Positions 53,197 through 62,814 are shown, counted from the stretch's first letter. The stretch is 64,000 nucleotides of DNA from CAZEPJ01 sp964514105 (GCA_964514105.1 CAZEPJ010000001.1:62001-126000), one strand, 5' to 3'. A program made the numbers and translations. Notes: generated by a model not told the origin, from the letters alone.

Positions 53197-54225
53197 GTGA
53201 AACCAGCCATACTGGTGACCGGGGGGGCCGGTTACATCGGCAGCCACACGTGCAAGCTTCTGGCGGCGGCCGGATTCCTCCCCGTGGTCCTGGACAATCT
53301 CGAATACGGCCATCGGTGGGCCGTCCGATGGGGCCCCCTGGTGGAGGGCGATTTGGGAGATCAGACCCTGATCCGCCGGCTCCTGGAGGCGCACCGGATC
53401 TCGGCGGTCCTCCACTTCGCCGCTTACGCATACGTGGGGGAGTCGGTTCAGAATCCGAGGAAGTACCTGCGCGCCAACGTGGTCAATGCCCTCAATCTCC
53501 TGGATGCCATGGTGGAGACAGGCGTCAAGCCCATCGTCTTCTCCTCGACCTGCGCCACGTACGGAATCCCCGACGCCATTCCCATCGGTGAGGAGCAGCC
53601 CCAGTGTCCAGTGAACCCGTACGGCGAGTCCAAGCGCTTCATCGAGCAGGCCTTGGTGTGGTATGGTACGGCCTACGGGTTGAGTTGGGTGTCATTGCGC
53701 TACTTCAATGCGGCCGGGGCCGATCCTCAAGGGGCCATCGGGGAGGATCACACACCGGAGACCCACCTGATCCCCTTGGTGATTCAGGCGGCCATGGGCG
53801 AGTCGGCCGAAGTGCAGATCTTCGGGACGGATTACCCCACCCCGGACGGCACCGCCATCCGGGACTACATCCACGTGATGGATCTGGGGGATGCCCACGT
53901 GCGGGCCTTGAGGCATCTGTGGGACGGGGGGGAAAGCGTGGCCCTGAACCTGGGGACGGGCAAAGGCCACTCGGTCCGCCAGGTGATCGCCGCTGTGGAA
54001 CGGGCCAGCGGGAGGCGTGTGCCGACCCGGGAAGTGGGGCGGCGGCCGGGAGACCCCCCGATCTTGGTGGCGAATGCGGCCAAGGCTGCCGCGTGTTTGG
54101 GCTGGACGCCCAGGTACGCGGATCTGGACGAGATCGTGGAAAGCGCCTTTCGATGGCATGAAGGCAGGCTGCGGGGGGGCGCCGCATTTGAGGGGGCTGG
54201 GCCGGCGGGCGAGGCCGTGCCGTAG
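53197..54225 (+). CDS. galE: UDP-glucose 4-epimerase
   Basis: A 342-residue extended SDR. TGGAGYIGSHT binds NAD, FSSTCATYG supplies the catalytic Ser, YGESKRF the Tyr/Lys pair, and RYFNAAGADP and RDYIHVMDL are classical GalE segments. It interconverts UDP-glucose and UDP-galactose, supplying sugar nucleotides to the neighbouring glycosyltransferases. The frame is open further upstream, but GTG 53197 (VKPAILVTGGAG) is preferred with GGGGAG about 10 bases before it. The following fusion-protein gene starts 1 base after its stop, so the genes are coupled. Confidence 0.92.
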   Translation: MKPAILVTGGAGYIGSHTCKLLAAAGFLPVVLDNLEYGHRWAVRWGPLVEGDLGDQTLIRRLLEAHRISAVLHFAAYAYVGESVQNPRKYLRANVVNALNLLDAMVETGVKPIVFSSTCATYGIPDAIPIGEEQPQCPVNPYGESKRFIEQALVWYGTAYGLSWVSLRYFNAAGADPQGAIGEDHTPETHLIPLVIQAAMGESAEVQIFGTDYPTPDGTAIRDYIHVMDLGDAHVRALRHLWDGGESVALNLGTGKGHSVRQVIAAVERASGRRVPTREVGRRPGDPPILVANAAKAAACLGWTPRYADLDEIVESAFRWHEGRLRGGAAFEGAGPAGEAVP

Positions 54226-54226
54226 G

Positions 54227-56866
54227 ATGGAGAGCATGGGCGGGAGAACGGAGAAGGGTGGGCGGCAGGCGGCAGCGCGCCTCCTCTCGGGCGAGCCGCG
54301 CTGGGCCACTGGGCCGGCCCTGGAACAAGGGATCCTGGCGGCGCCGGCGGCAGACGCCCAGGAGAGGCCCAAGGTCAGGGGCAAGTTCCTCTATGTGGGG
54401 GAGGAAAAGCTCTGGGTGCGCGGGGTGACATACGGGACCTTTCGCCCCAACGAAAAGGGGGAGGAGTTCCACCATCCCGAGGCCGTGGATCGCGACTTCG
54501 CCCTCATGGCCGCAAGCGGGATCAACGCGGTGCGTACGTACACGGTGCCACCCCGATGGCTCCTGGATCTTGCCCGACGCCACGGGCTTCGGGTCATGGT
54601 GGGGCTCCCGTGGGAGCAGCATGTCGCCTTTCTCTCCGAGAAGGGGCGGGCCCGGTCCATCGAGGAGCGGGTCAGGGAGGGGGTTCGGGCTTGCGCCGGT
54701 CACCCCGCGGTCCTGTGCTACGCGGTGGGGAACGAGATCCCGGCGCCCATCGTGCGCTGGCACGGCCGAGGCCCGGTGGAGGCATTCATCGAGCGGCTTT
54801 GCAGGGCGGCCAAGTCCGAGGACCCAGGCGGACTGGTGACGTACGTCAATTACCCGTCCACCGAGTACCTGCAGCTCCCGTTCGTGGATTTCGTCTGCTT
54901 CAACGTGTACCTGGAGTCCAAAGATCGCCTGGATGCCTACCTGGCCCGCCTGCAGAATATCGCGGGCAATCGGCCCCTGGTCATGGCGGAGATCGGTCTG
55001 GACAGCCGGCGCAACGGGGAGGAGGCCCAGGCACGCGCGCTGGACTGGCAGGTGCGGGCGGCCTTCGGGGCGGGATGCGCCGGGGCGTTCGTCTTCGCTT
55101 GGACCGACGCATGGTACCGGGGCGGGTTCGACATCGAGGATTGGGATTTCGGCATCACCACCCGGGACCGGCGCCCCAAACCGGCTCTGGCCGCGGTGAC
55201 CAGGGCCTTCGCGGAGATCCCGTTCCCCGGCGATCTGCCGTGGCCTTTCATCTCCGTGGTGGTGTGCAGCTACAACGGGTCCCGGACCATTCGGGATACC
55301 CTGGAGGGGCTCTCGCGGCTTCAGTATCCCACCTACGAGGTCATCGTGGTCAACGACGGATCCACGGACCCCACGCCGAGCATCGCCGGCCAGTACGGGG
55401 TGCGCCTCATCACCGTCCAGAACGGAGGGCTCAGCAAGGCCCGCAACATCGGACTGGAGGCGGCCCGGGGGGAGATCGTCGCGTACATCGACGACGACGC
55501 GTACCCCGATCCCCACTGGCTGACGTACCTGGCCGCGGCCTTTGTCAACTCGGACCACGTCGGAGTCGGCGGCCCCAACATCGCCCCCGAGGGGGATGGC
55601 CCCATCGCCGAGTGCATCGCCAATGCGCCCGGCGGCCCCATCCACGTGCTGGTCTCGGACAGCGAAGCGGAGCATATCCCCGGATGCAATATGGCCTTCC
55701 GGAAAGAACCCCTCAAGGCCATCGGGGGCTTTGATCCGCGGTTCCGGGTGGCCGGGGACGACGTGGACGTCTGCTGGCGCCTGCAGGAGCGAGGGTGGAC
55801 CCTGGGATTCAGCCCTGCGGCCATGGTGTGGCACCACCGGCGGGACTCGGTTCGGACTTACTGGCGGCAGCAGAAGAACTACGGGAAGGCCGAGGCCCTC
55901 CTGGAGATGAAGTGGCCCGAGAAGTACAATGTCGTGGGGCACCTGAGTTGGAAAGGACGGCTATATGGCTCGGGATTGACCCATGCCCTTCCCCCCCGCA
56001 GATGGCACGTTTACCACGGCGTCTGGGGGAGCGGCCTGTTTCAGTCCCTGTACGCGCCGGCCCCGGATCTGCTTCGCTGGCTTCCCATGATGCCCGAGTG
56101 GTTTCTGGTGGTCTTCATCCTGGCCGGTCTGTGCGCGCTGGGGTTCTTCTGGCCGCCCCTGGTGCTGGCCTCGCCCCTGCTGGCCGTGGCCGGGCTGGCG
56201 CCCGTGGCCCAGGCGTTGTTCAGCGCATCCCACGCTCGCTTCAGCGACGCCTCCCGGCGGCTGCTGGGAGGGCGGCGGCTCGTATGCCTGACGGCCCTGC
56301 TGCATCTCATGCAGCCCGCGGCGCGGCTCTGGGGTCGCCTTCACAACGGGCTCACGCCCTGGCGGCGGCGGGGAGCCCCCCATCTTGCCCTGCCGTGGCC
56401 CCGCACGGAAGCCATCTGGAGCGAGCGGTGGCAGGCCCCGGAGAGGCGCCTGGCCTCCGTAGAGGCGATCCTGCGCAGCCAGGGGGTGGTCGTGGCCCGT
56501 GGCGGCGACTATGACCGCTGGGACCTGGAGATCCGGGGGGGGCTCTTGGGCGTGGTCCGAACGCGCATGGCCCTGGAGGAGCACGGGGCCGGGAAGCAGC
56601 AGGTCCTGTTTCGATCCTGGCCCCGGTTCTCGGCCCCGGGATCTGTCCTGACCCTCCTGTGCGCCGCCCTTTCCATCGCCGCGGCCATGGACTCCGCCTG
56701 GGCGGCATCGGTCCCGCTGGGGGCCGCGGCGTTTCTGCTGGCCGCGCGGGCCCTCGGGGATTGCGCCGCCGCAACGGCCTCCTTCCGGTACGCCCTGAGG
56801 CAGCCGGGGATCGGATGGCGCCGGCAACCCTCTCGCCCACGGGCAGGAGAGACCGGAAAGCGCTGA
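54227..56866 (+). CDS. Glycoside hydrolase-GT2 glycosyltransferase fusion protein
   Basis: An 879-residue two-part enzyme. Residues about 50-335: a TIM-barrel glycoside hydrolase of the family 2/5 type, with YAVGNEIPAP (about 168) as candidate acid/base Glu and VMAEIGLDS (about 253) as candidate nucleophile. Residues about 338-595: a family 2 glycosyltransferase (ISVVVCSYNGSRTI, VVNDGSTDPT, IDDDAYPDP, HIPGCNMAFR, VAGDDVDVCWRLQERGW). Two hydrophobic clusters (about 623-665 and 805-845) indicate membrane anchoring, the C-terminal part being of unknown function. It probably builds and trims, or senses, an extracellular glycan. Two starts (ATG 54227 and 54236) are possible. Confidence 0.82.
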   Translation: MESMGGRTEKGGRQAAARLLSGEPRWATGPALEQGILAAPAADAQERPKVRGKFLYVGEEKLWVRGVTYGTFRPNEKGEEFHHPEAVDRDFALMAASGINAVRTYTVPPRWLLDLARRHGLRVMVGLPWEQHVAFLSEKGRARSIEERVREGVRACAGHPAVLCYAVGNEIPAPIVRWHGRGPVEAFIERLCRAAKSEDPGGLVTYVNYPSTEYLQLPFVDFVCFNVYLESKDRLDAYLARLQNIAGNRPLVMAEIGLDSRRNGEEAQARALDWQVRAAFGAGCAGAFVFAWTDAWYRGGFDIEDWDFGITTRDRRPKPALAAVTRAFAEIPFPGDLPWPFISVVVCSYNGSRTIRDTLEGLSRLQYPTYEVIVVNDGSTDPTPSIAGQYGVRLITVQNGGLSKARNIGLEAARGEIVAYIDDDAYPDPHWLTYLAAAFVNSDHVGVGGPNIAPEGDGPIAECIANAPGGPIHVLVSDSEAEHIPGCNMAFRKEPLKAIGGFDPRFRVAGDDVDVCWRLQERGWTLGFSPAAMVWHHRRDSVRTYWRQQKNYGKAEALLEMKWPEKYNVVGHLSWKGRLYGSGLTHALPPRRWHVYHGVWGSGLFQSLYAPAPDLLRWLPMMPEWFLVVFILAGLCALGFFWPPLVLASPLLAVAGLAPVAQALFSASHARFSDASRRLLGGRRLVCLTALLHLMQPAARLWGRLHNGLTPWRRRGAPHLALPWPRTEAIWSERWQAPERRLASVEAILRSQGVVVARGGDYDRWDLEIRGGLLGVVRTRMALEEHGAGKQQVLFRSWPRFSAPGSVLTLLCAALSIAAAMDSAWAASVPLGAAAFLLAARALGDCAAATASFRYALRQPGIGWRRQPSRPRAGETGKR

Positions 56867-56873
56867 AGCAAGT

Positions 56874-58682
56874 ATGTCCCGCTTCAAGAAGCTCCTTCCT
56901 TACATGCTGCGGCAGTGGCCAGCCCTGCTGGTCATTCTGGGCCTCACCGCGGCCACCTCGGCCGCCGCTGCGCTCCTGCCCTGGCCCATGAAACTGCTGG
57001 TGGACTACGCCATCGGGGAGGCCCCTCTTCCTCCGTTTCTGGACCGGGTCATCTCGGATCTGTCGGTTACGCCCACTCCCGCCATGCTGGTCGTCCTTGC
57101 GGCGCTGGCGAGCCTCGCCCTGTTCGGTCTGAGCAGCGCCCTGGACGTGGGGCTCACCTGGATCTGGACCACGGGGGGGCAACGCATGGTTTACGACCTG
57201 GCGGCGGATCTCTTCCACAGGCTCCAGCGGCTATCGTTCGTCTATCACATGCGGCGCACCGTGGGAGACTCCCTGAGCCGGCTCACAGGGGACTCCTGGT
57301 GCATCTACACCCTGACCCAGGCAGTCCTGGTCTCTCCTGGACAGCAGGTCCTGACTGTGGCCGCCTTGGGGGCCGTGGCCTGGGCCATGGACCCTGGCCT
57401 CACCGTGCTCACCCTGGTGGTGGCGCCGGCCATGGGGGGCTCTGCCCTGTACTTCGGGAATCGGCTGCGGCACTGGACCCTCCTGGGTCGGGAGGCGGAG
57501 TCGCGCCTCATGAGCTTTGTCCAGCAGACCCTCTCGGCCATCCCCATCGTGCAGGCCTTCGGAACGGAGGGCCGAAACCGCAGGCGCTTTCAGGTCCTGG
57601 CCGAGGATGCCGTGGCCGTCTCCCAGAGGGGCACCCTGTTCAACAGGGTTTACGGCCTGGTCAACGGCCTCATCACCACGGTGGGGTACGCCCTCATACT
57701 GTTTGCCGGCGGACAGCGGGTCCTCTCCGGGGCGCTGACCGTGGGGAGCCTCCTGGTCTTCCTCTCGTACCTGCGCACCTGGCAGGAGGCGAGCCAGGAA
57801 CTGCTCGCCACGTACGGCAACCTGAGGTCGGTGGAGGCGAACATCGATCGGGTCCTGGAGGTCCTCGACGCCGAGGACGAGGTGCGCGATGCCCCGGGGG
57901 CCCGCCCCATGCCTCCGTCGCGTCGCGCACAGGGGCGGCACGTGCGGCTGGAGGGGGTGAGCTTCGGGTACGAGCCGGGTCGTCCGGTGCTCCGGGGCGT
58001 GACCCTGGAGGCCCGCCCCGGCGAGACGGTGGCCCTGGTGGGCTCCACGGGGGCCGGAAAGAGCACGCTGGTGTCCCTCATCCCGCGCTTCTTCGACCCG
58101 TGGGAGGGGCGGGTGACCATGGACGGGGTGGACATCCGCGAAATCCAGCTCTCCAGCGTCCGCGCCCAGGTCTCCCTGGTGCTGCAGGAGCCCTTCCTGC
58201 TGCCCCTGACCGTGGCCGAGAACATCGCATACGGCAGGCCCGGGGCGGGGCGGCCGGACGTGATGGCCGCTGCGGTGGCGGCCAACGCAGACGCCTTCAT
58301 CCGGCGGCTGCCTCAGGGGTACGACACGCCCGTGGAGGAGCGGGGGGCCAACCTCTCGGGGGGGGAGCGAAAGCGGATCGCCATCGCCCGGGCCCTGCTC
58401 AAGGATGCGCCGGTCCTCATCCTGGACGAGCCCACGTCGGCCCTGGACGCCGAGACCGAGGCCTCCCTCATGGAGGCGCTGGAGAGGCTGATGCAGGGGC
58501 GCACGGTATTCATCATCGCCCACCGGCTCTCCACCATCCGGGGGGCGGATCGCATCGTCGTGGTAGAAGGCGGATCGCTGGCGGAGGTGGGGACCCACGA
58601 GGCCCTCATGGCGGCTCGGGGGCGGTACCATCAGCTCCAGTCGCTTCAGTCCCGGGAATGGCAAGAGGGGGTCACGGGTTGA
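56874..58682 (+). CDS. ABC exporter (fused TMD-NBD), first of a pair
   Basis: A 602-residue half-transporter of the MsbA/lipid-exporter type. Six membrane segments fill residues about 15-310, followed by the ATPase: Walker A GSTGAGKST, LQEPFLLPLTVAENIAYG (Q-loop), signature LSGGERKRIAIA, Walker B VLILDEPTSALDAE and the AHRLST switch. It probably exports a polysaccharide or lipid-linked glycan, perhaps as a heterodimer with the next protein. The ATG lies 7 bases after the preceding stop. Its ATPase-coding DNA includes a 249-base tract identical to the next gene, while the membrane part differs. Confidence 0.9.
   Translation: MSRFKKLLPYMLRQWPALLVILGLTAATSAAAALLPWPMKLLVDYAIGEAPLPPFLDRVISDLSVTPTPAMLVVLAALASLALFGLSSALDVGLTWIWTTGGQRMVYDLAADLFHRLQRLSFVYHMRRTVGDSLSRLTGDSWCIYTLTQAVLVSPGQQVLTVAALGAVAWAMDPGLTVLTLVVAPAMGGSALYFGNRLRHWTLLGREAESRLMSFVQQTLSAIPIVQAFGTEGRNRRRFQVLAEDAVAVSQRGTLFNRVYGLVNGLITTVGYALILFAGGQRVLSGALTVGSLLVFLSYLRTWQEASQELLATYGNLRSVEANIDRVLEVLDAEDEVRDAPGARPMPPSRRAQGRHVRLEGVSFGYEPGRPVLRGVTLEARPGETVALVGSTGAGKSTLVSLIPRFFDPWEGRVTMDGVDIREIQLSSVRAQVSLVLQEPFLLPLTVAENIAYGRPGAGRPDVMAAAVAANADAFIRRLPQGYDTPVEERGANLSGGERKRIAIARALLKDAPVLILDEPTSALDAETEASLMEALERLMQGRTVFIIAHRLSTIRGADRIVVVEGGSLAEVGTHEALMAARGRYHQLQSLQSREWQEGVTG
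57980..58228 (+). repeat. 249-bp identical tract, copy 1 (ABC exporter 1)
   Basis: This stretch, covering Walker A to just past the Q-loop, is identical base for base to 59785-60033 in the next gene (offset 1805). Flanking bases 57979 and 58229 are the first mismatches. Identity at third codon positions as well indicates recent gene conversion or duplication. Confidence 0.92.
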
Positions 58683-60493
58683 GATCCTGGTGGTGGCGTT
58701 TGGTCCGCTATGCAGCCCCCCACTGGCGGGGGCTGGGGGTGGTTCTCCTCCTCATGGCCCTGGAGGTCGCCCTGGAGGTGCTGGGCCCCTGGCCGCTCAA
58801 GCTCATCGTGGATCACGTGCTGGCCAGGGAGGAGTTGCCCGAGGTCGTCGCGTGGGTGAGCCGCCTGCCTGGAGGGGAGGACTCGGTCCTGCTCATCGCC
58901 TGGCTCGCCGGGGCCACCATCTTGCTCTACGTGGGCACCCGGGGCGCCTACATCTTCCGGGCGTACCTGGAGGCCGGGGTGAGCAGCCGCATGGGGTACG
59001 AGCTCGGCGGGGACCTTTTCCATCATCTTCAGCGCCTATCTTTGAGGTTCCACGGCAAGCGGCCCACCGGGGACCTTCTGCGCCGGGTGACGAGCGACAG
59101 TGGCTGCGTGGGGCAGTTGATCCTGGGGGTCTTCGTCCCCGTGGTCCACTCCCTGGTGAGCCTGGGCAGCATGTTCGCCGTCATGTGGCAGATGGACCGC
59201 TCCCTGTCCATCCTGTCCATCCTGGTGGCCCCGCCCCTGGGCGTCCTGATCCGCCTGTTCGCGGGTCCCATGGCGGAGAGGACATATGAGCAGCATCAGG
59301 CTGAGGGAGAGATCATGGCCCTGGCCGAACAGACCCTGACCTCTCTCCCGGTTGTCCAGGCCTTCGGCCGGGAAGGGCACGAGGAGGGGCGTTTTCGGCG
59401 GCTGTCGGACCGCACCATCCACGCGGCCCTGCGGGCCTACGCCTCCCAGCTGCAGTTCAAGGTGGGCGTGGGGTCGGTGACGGCCGTGGGAACGGCGGGG
59501 ATCATGGCCCTGGGCGGGCTGCATGTCTTGCACGGGAGCCTCTCGGTGGGGAGTCTGCTGGTCTTCCTGGCCTATCTGGCGTCCCTGTACACCCCGTTGG
59601 CCACCCTGGCGTACCTCTCCTCCGGCTTTGCCTCGGCGGCAGGGGGGGCCAGGCGGGTCTTCGAGGTGCTGGACGCCGAGGACGCCCTGCGGGATGCCCC
59701 CGGGGCGGGGGCCATGCCCCCCCGACGAAAAGGGGTGGGACGGCACGTCCGGCTGGAGGGGGTGAGCTTCGGGTACGAGCCGGATCGTCCGGTGCTCCGG
59801 GGCGTGACCCTGGAGGCCCGCCCCGGCGAGACGGTGGCCCTGGTGGGCTCCACGGGGGCCGGAAAGAGCACGCTGGTGTCCCTCATCCCGCGCTTCTTCG
59901 ACCCGTGGGAGGGGCGGGTGACCATGGACGGGGTGGACATCCGCGAAATCCAGCTCTCCAGCGTCCGCGCCCAGGTCTCCCTGGTGCTGCAGGAGCCCTT
60001 CCTGCTGCCCCTGACCGTGGCCGAGAACATCGCGTACGGCAGGCCGGGGGCCAGCCGGGACCACGTGGTGGCGGCAGCCAAGGCGGCCAACGCGGACTCG
60101 TTCATCCAGGGGCTTCCCCAGCAGTACGACACGCCCATTGGCGAGCAGGGGGCCACGCTGTCCGGCGGGGAGCGGCAGCGGATCGCCATCGCCCGGGCCC
60201 TGCTCAAGGATGCGCCGGTCCTGATCCTGGACGAGCCCACATCGGCCCTGGATGCCGGCACCGAGGCCCTGCTGCTGGAGGCCCTGGAGCGGCTGATGCG
60301 GGGGCGCACGGTGTTCATCATCGCCCACCGGCTCTCCACCGTCCGGGGGGCGGACCGCATCGCCGTGCTGGAGGAGGGGGAGTTGGTCGAGATGGGCTCC
60401 CACGCCGAGTTGCTGGCCAGAGACGGGATCTACGCCCGCTTCAACAAGATCCAGCTGGGCGCCGGGTTGAGGCCTGCCGGGGAGGGCACATGA
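58679..60493 (+). CDS. ABC exporter (fused TMD-NBD), second of a pair
   Basis: A 604-residue half-transporter with a six-helix membrane domain and a complete ATPase (Walker A GSTGAGKST, signature LSGGERQRIAIA, Walker B VLILDEPTSALDAG). The start is a TTG at 58679 that overlaps the stop of the first exporter (TTGA) behind GAGGGGG. Its membrane domain is clearly different from the first, so the pair may form a heterodimer, but both ATP sites look canonical. It stands directly before the double glycosyltransferase gene (ATGA overlap). Confidence 0.88.
   Translation: MRSWWWRLVRYAAPHWRGLGVVLLLMALEVALEVLGPWPLKLIVDHVLAREELPEVVAWVSRLPGGEDSVLLIAWLAGATILLYVGTRGAYIFRAYLEAGVSSRMGYELGGDLFHHLQRLSLRFHGKRPTGDLLRRVTSDSGCVGQLILGVFVPVVHSLVSLGSMFAVMWQMDRSLSILSILVAPPLGVLIRLFAGPMAERTYEQHQAEGEIMALAEQTLTSLPVVQAFGREGHEEGRFRRLSDRTIHAALRAYASQLQFKVGVGSVTAVGTAGIMALGGLHVLHGSLSVGSLLVFLAYLASLYTPLATLAYLSSGFASAAGGARRVFEVLDAEDALRDAPGAGAMPPRRKGVGRHVRLEGVSFGYEPDRPVLRGVTLEARPGETVALVGSTGAGKSTLVSLIPRFFDPWEGRVTMDGVDIREIQLSSVRAQVSLVLQEPFLLPLTVAENIAYGRPGASRDHVVAAAKAANADSFIQGLPQQYDTPIGEQGATLSGGERQRIAIARALLKDAPVLILDEPTSALDAGTEALLLEALERLMRGRTVFIIAHRLSTVRGADRIAVLEEGELVEMGSHAELLARDGIYARFNKIQLGAGLRPAGEGT
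59785..60033 (+). repeat. 249-bp identical tract, copy 2 (ABC exporter 2)
   Basis: Partner of 57980-58228. The bases next to it (59784 and 60034) differ from copy 1, and similarity beyond is lower, which fits a conversion patch in the ATPase. Confidence 0.92.
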
Positions 60494-62814
60494 CCATGCA
60501 AGGGGGCTCGGCGCCGGGCGATTCCATCCTGGCCAGCGTGATCATCAGCAGCTACAACTACGGCCAATACCTGCGGGAGACAATCGACAGCTGCCTGGAC
60601 CAGACGCACCCCCACGTGGAGGTCATCGTGGTGGACGACGGCTCCCGAGACGACTCCCCGGCGATCATCGCAGGATACGGCTCGCGTATCCGTGCCATCC
60701 TCAAGGAGAACGGCGGGCATGCCTCCGCCCTCAACGCGGGATTTCGGGAGAGCCGGGGCGATGTGGTCTGCTTCCTCGATTCCGACGACGCACTGCTGCC
60801 CACGGCCATGGAGGAGGCCGTGCGGCTCTTCGGCAAGCCGGGCGTCTCTCTGGTTCACTGGCAGATGTGGACCATGGACAGCGACAGCCTGGTCATGAAG
60901 CGGCGGATCCCGTCGGACTGGGTGTGCGAGGGGGACCTGCGCGAGGCCTGGCTCCAGGAGGGCCCCTCGCATTTTTCTCCGACGAGCGGCAATGCCTGGT
61001 CCCGGGCTTTCCTCGAACGGGTGCTCCCCATCCCGGAGGAGGCGTTCCGACTGGGGGGCGCCGACCTGTACTTGACCATGCTGGCGCCGCTCTATGGGAG
61101 CATTCGCTGCACGAGGGAGCCCCAGGGCTTCTACCGGATCCACATGCAGAAGCATACCCTCACCGCCAGCTTTGCTGAACGACTGGGCATCCTGGGGGGG
61201 ATGTGGGACCGCTCCATCGAGGCCCTGGGCGTTCACGGCCGCGCCCTGGCTCTGGACGTGGACGTGCAGGGGCTCAAGGCCAACTCCTGGTGGCGGCGCA
61301 TCGAGGTCGCGGCCCGCGACATGTCTGCCGTCATCCCCGAAGGCGAGGCGTACGTCCTGGTGGAGGACGACACGTGGGGGGTCAAGGAGATCCTCGCCGG
61401 TCGCCGCCGTCTGTATTTCCTGGATCGCGGGGGGAAGTACTGGGGTCTGCCGGGCGACGGTGGGAGGGCCGTCCTGGAACTGGAGCGTCTCAGGGGAGAA
61501 GGGGCCGGGTTCCTGGCCATCCCCTGGTCCTTCTTCTGGCTCCTGGAGAGGTTCCCCGCCTTTCGCAATCATTTGACATGGGCGTATCCCTGCATCCTGG
61601 AGAACGAGCGAGTGAAGGTCTTCGACCTTCGACGCCGTCCTGGGGGACAGGACGGGGAGACGGTGGACGACGGGAGGGTGGATGCGGCCATGGGCAACGG
61701 CGTCCTCGTGAGCGTCCTCATCACCAATTACAACTATGGAAGATTCCTCAAGGGGGCCATTGAGAGTGCCCTGAATCAGACCTATTCCCAGGTGGAGGTG
61801 ATCGTGGTGGACGACGGCTCCACCGACGATTCCCGGCAGGTCATCGCGGCTTACGGCGACCGCATCCGGGCCCTGTTCAAGGATAACGGCGGGATGATCT
61901 CGGCAGTCAACGCCGGACTCCCGCTGGCCCGGGGGAGGGTCATCTGCTTTCTGGATGCGGACGACGGCCTCATCCCGTCCGCCATGGAGCGGGTGGTCCC
62001 GCTCTTCCGGGATCCCGAACTGGTTCAGGTGGACTGGGCCCTGGAGGTAGTGGAGCAGGGCGGCGCTCCCCGGGGGCATCAGGCAAAGGGTGCAGGTCAT
62101 GCCTGGGCGCGGGCCTTCCTCGACAGTGTCTTTCCGCTGCCGCAGCCCGAGGTACGATACGGCCTGGACGGCTACCTCTGGACCCTGGCGCCGCTGTTCG
62201 GCCGGGTGGTGGAGATCCCGGATCCCCTGGGCATCTATCGGTGGCATGGGGAGAACTGGTTCGCCGGGAGGTCCTTCGACGAGAAGCTCCGGATCGGACT
62301 GGAGGAGTTCGACTTCTACTACGGCCAGTTGCAGGAGTGGTCCGAACGCCTGGGGCGCCCCTTCGACCGGGAGGGGTGCCTCCGGGATTCCTGGTATCAT
62401 AAGCTCCAACGGTCGGCCGGCGACATCGCCCGCCTGCTCCCCCAGGGAGCAGCCTTCATCCTGGTGGACGAGGGACACTGGGGGACCAAGGGTGGCGTCT
62501 CCGGACGGGTGGCCATCCCGTTTCTGGAGCAGGGAGGAGAGTACTGGGGCCTGCCGCCCGATGACGATACGGCCATTCAGGCCGTGGAGCGGCTCCGCGG
62601 ACAGGGGGCCAGGGCCATCGTCTTCGCCTGGTCCTCGTTCTGGTGGTTCGAGTATTACGAGGCCTTCGGGAGGCACTTGCGGGCCACCTACCCGTGCATT
62701 CTGGAGAATGACCGGCTGCGGGTCTTCGATCTGTGCGGGGAGCGGCGGGGCGGCCCACCGGTCAATCCGAAGAAGGGCCGCGGAAGAAGACGACCCCCAG
62801 GGGGGGAAGCGTGA
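60490..62814 (+). CDS. Double-module GT2 glycosyltransferase with duplicated unknown domain
   Basis: A 774-residue protein with two similar halves. Half 1: GT2 domain (about 14-270: ASVIISSYNYGQYL, VVDDGSRDDS, FLDSDDALLP) then a domain of about 100 residues (283-381: VLVEDDTWG, FLDRGGKYWGLPGD, WLLERFPAF, YPCILENERVKVFDL). Half 2: GT2 (405-640: VSVLITNYNYGRFL, VVDDGSTDDS, FLDADDGLIP) and the same domain again (651-749: ILVDEGHWG, FLEQGGEYWGLPPD, YPCILENDRLRVFDL). No membrane segments are seen. The second part of each half has no name that I recognise. Starts at ATGA with the exporter and overlaps glgB by 53 bases at its 3' end. Confidence 0.82.
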   Translation: MTMQGGSAPGDSILASVIISSYNYGQYLRETIDSCLDQTHPHVEVIVVDDGSRDDSPAIIAGYGSRIRAILKENGGHASALNAGFRESRGDVVCFLDSDDALLPTAMEEAVRLFGKPGVSLVHWQMWTMDSDSLVMKRRIPSDWVCEGDLREAWLQEGPSHFSPTSGNAWSRAFLERVLPIPEEAFRLGGADLYLTMLAPLYGSIRCTREPQGFYRIHMQKHTLTASFAERLGILGGMWDRSIEALGVHGRALALDVDVQGLKANSWWRRIEVAARDMSAVIPEGEAYVLVEDDTWGVKEILAGRRRLYFLDRGGKYWGLPGDGGRAVLELERLRGEGAGFLAIPWSFFWLLERFPAFRNHLTWAYPCILENERVKVFDLRRRPGGQDGETVDDGRVDAAMGNGVLVSVLITNYNYGRFLKGAIESALNQTYSQVEVIVVDDGSTDDSRQVIAAYGDRIRALFKDNGGMISAVNAGLPLARGRVICFLDADDGLIPSAMERVVPLFRDPELVQVDWALEVVEQGGAPRGHQAKGAGHAWARAFLDSVFPLPQPEVRYGLDGYLWTLAPLFGRVVEIPDPLGIYRWHGENWFAGRSFDEKLRIGLEEFDFYYGQLQEWSERLGRPFDREGCLRDSWYHKLQRSAGDIARLLPQGAAFILVDEGHWGTKGGVSGRVAIPFLEQGGEYWGLPPDDDTAIQAVERLRGQGARAIVFAWSSFWWFEYYEAFGRHLRATYPCILENDRLRVFDLCGERRGGPPVNPKKGRGRRRPPGGEA

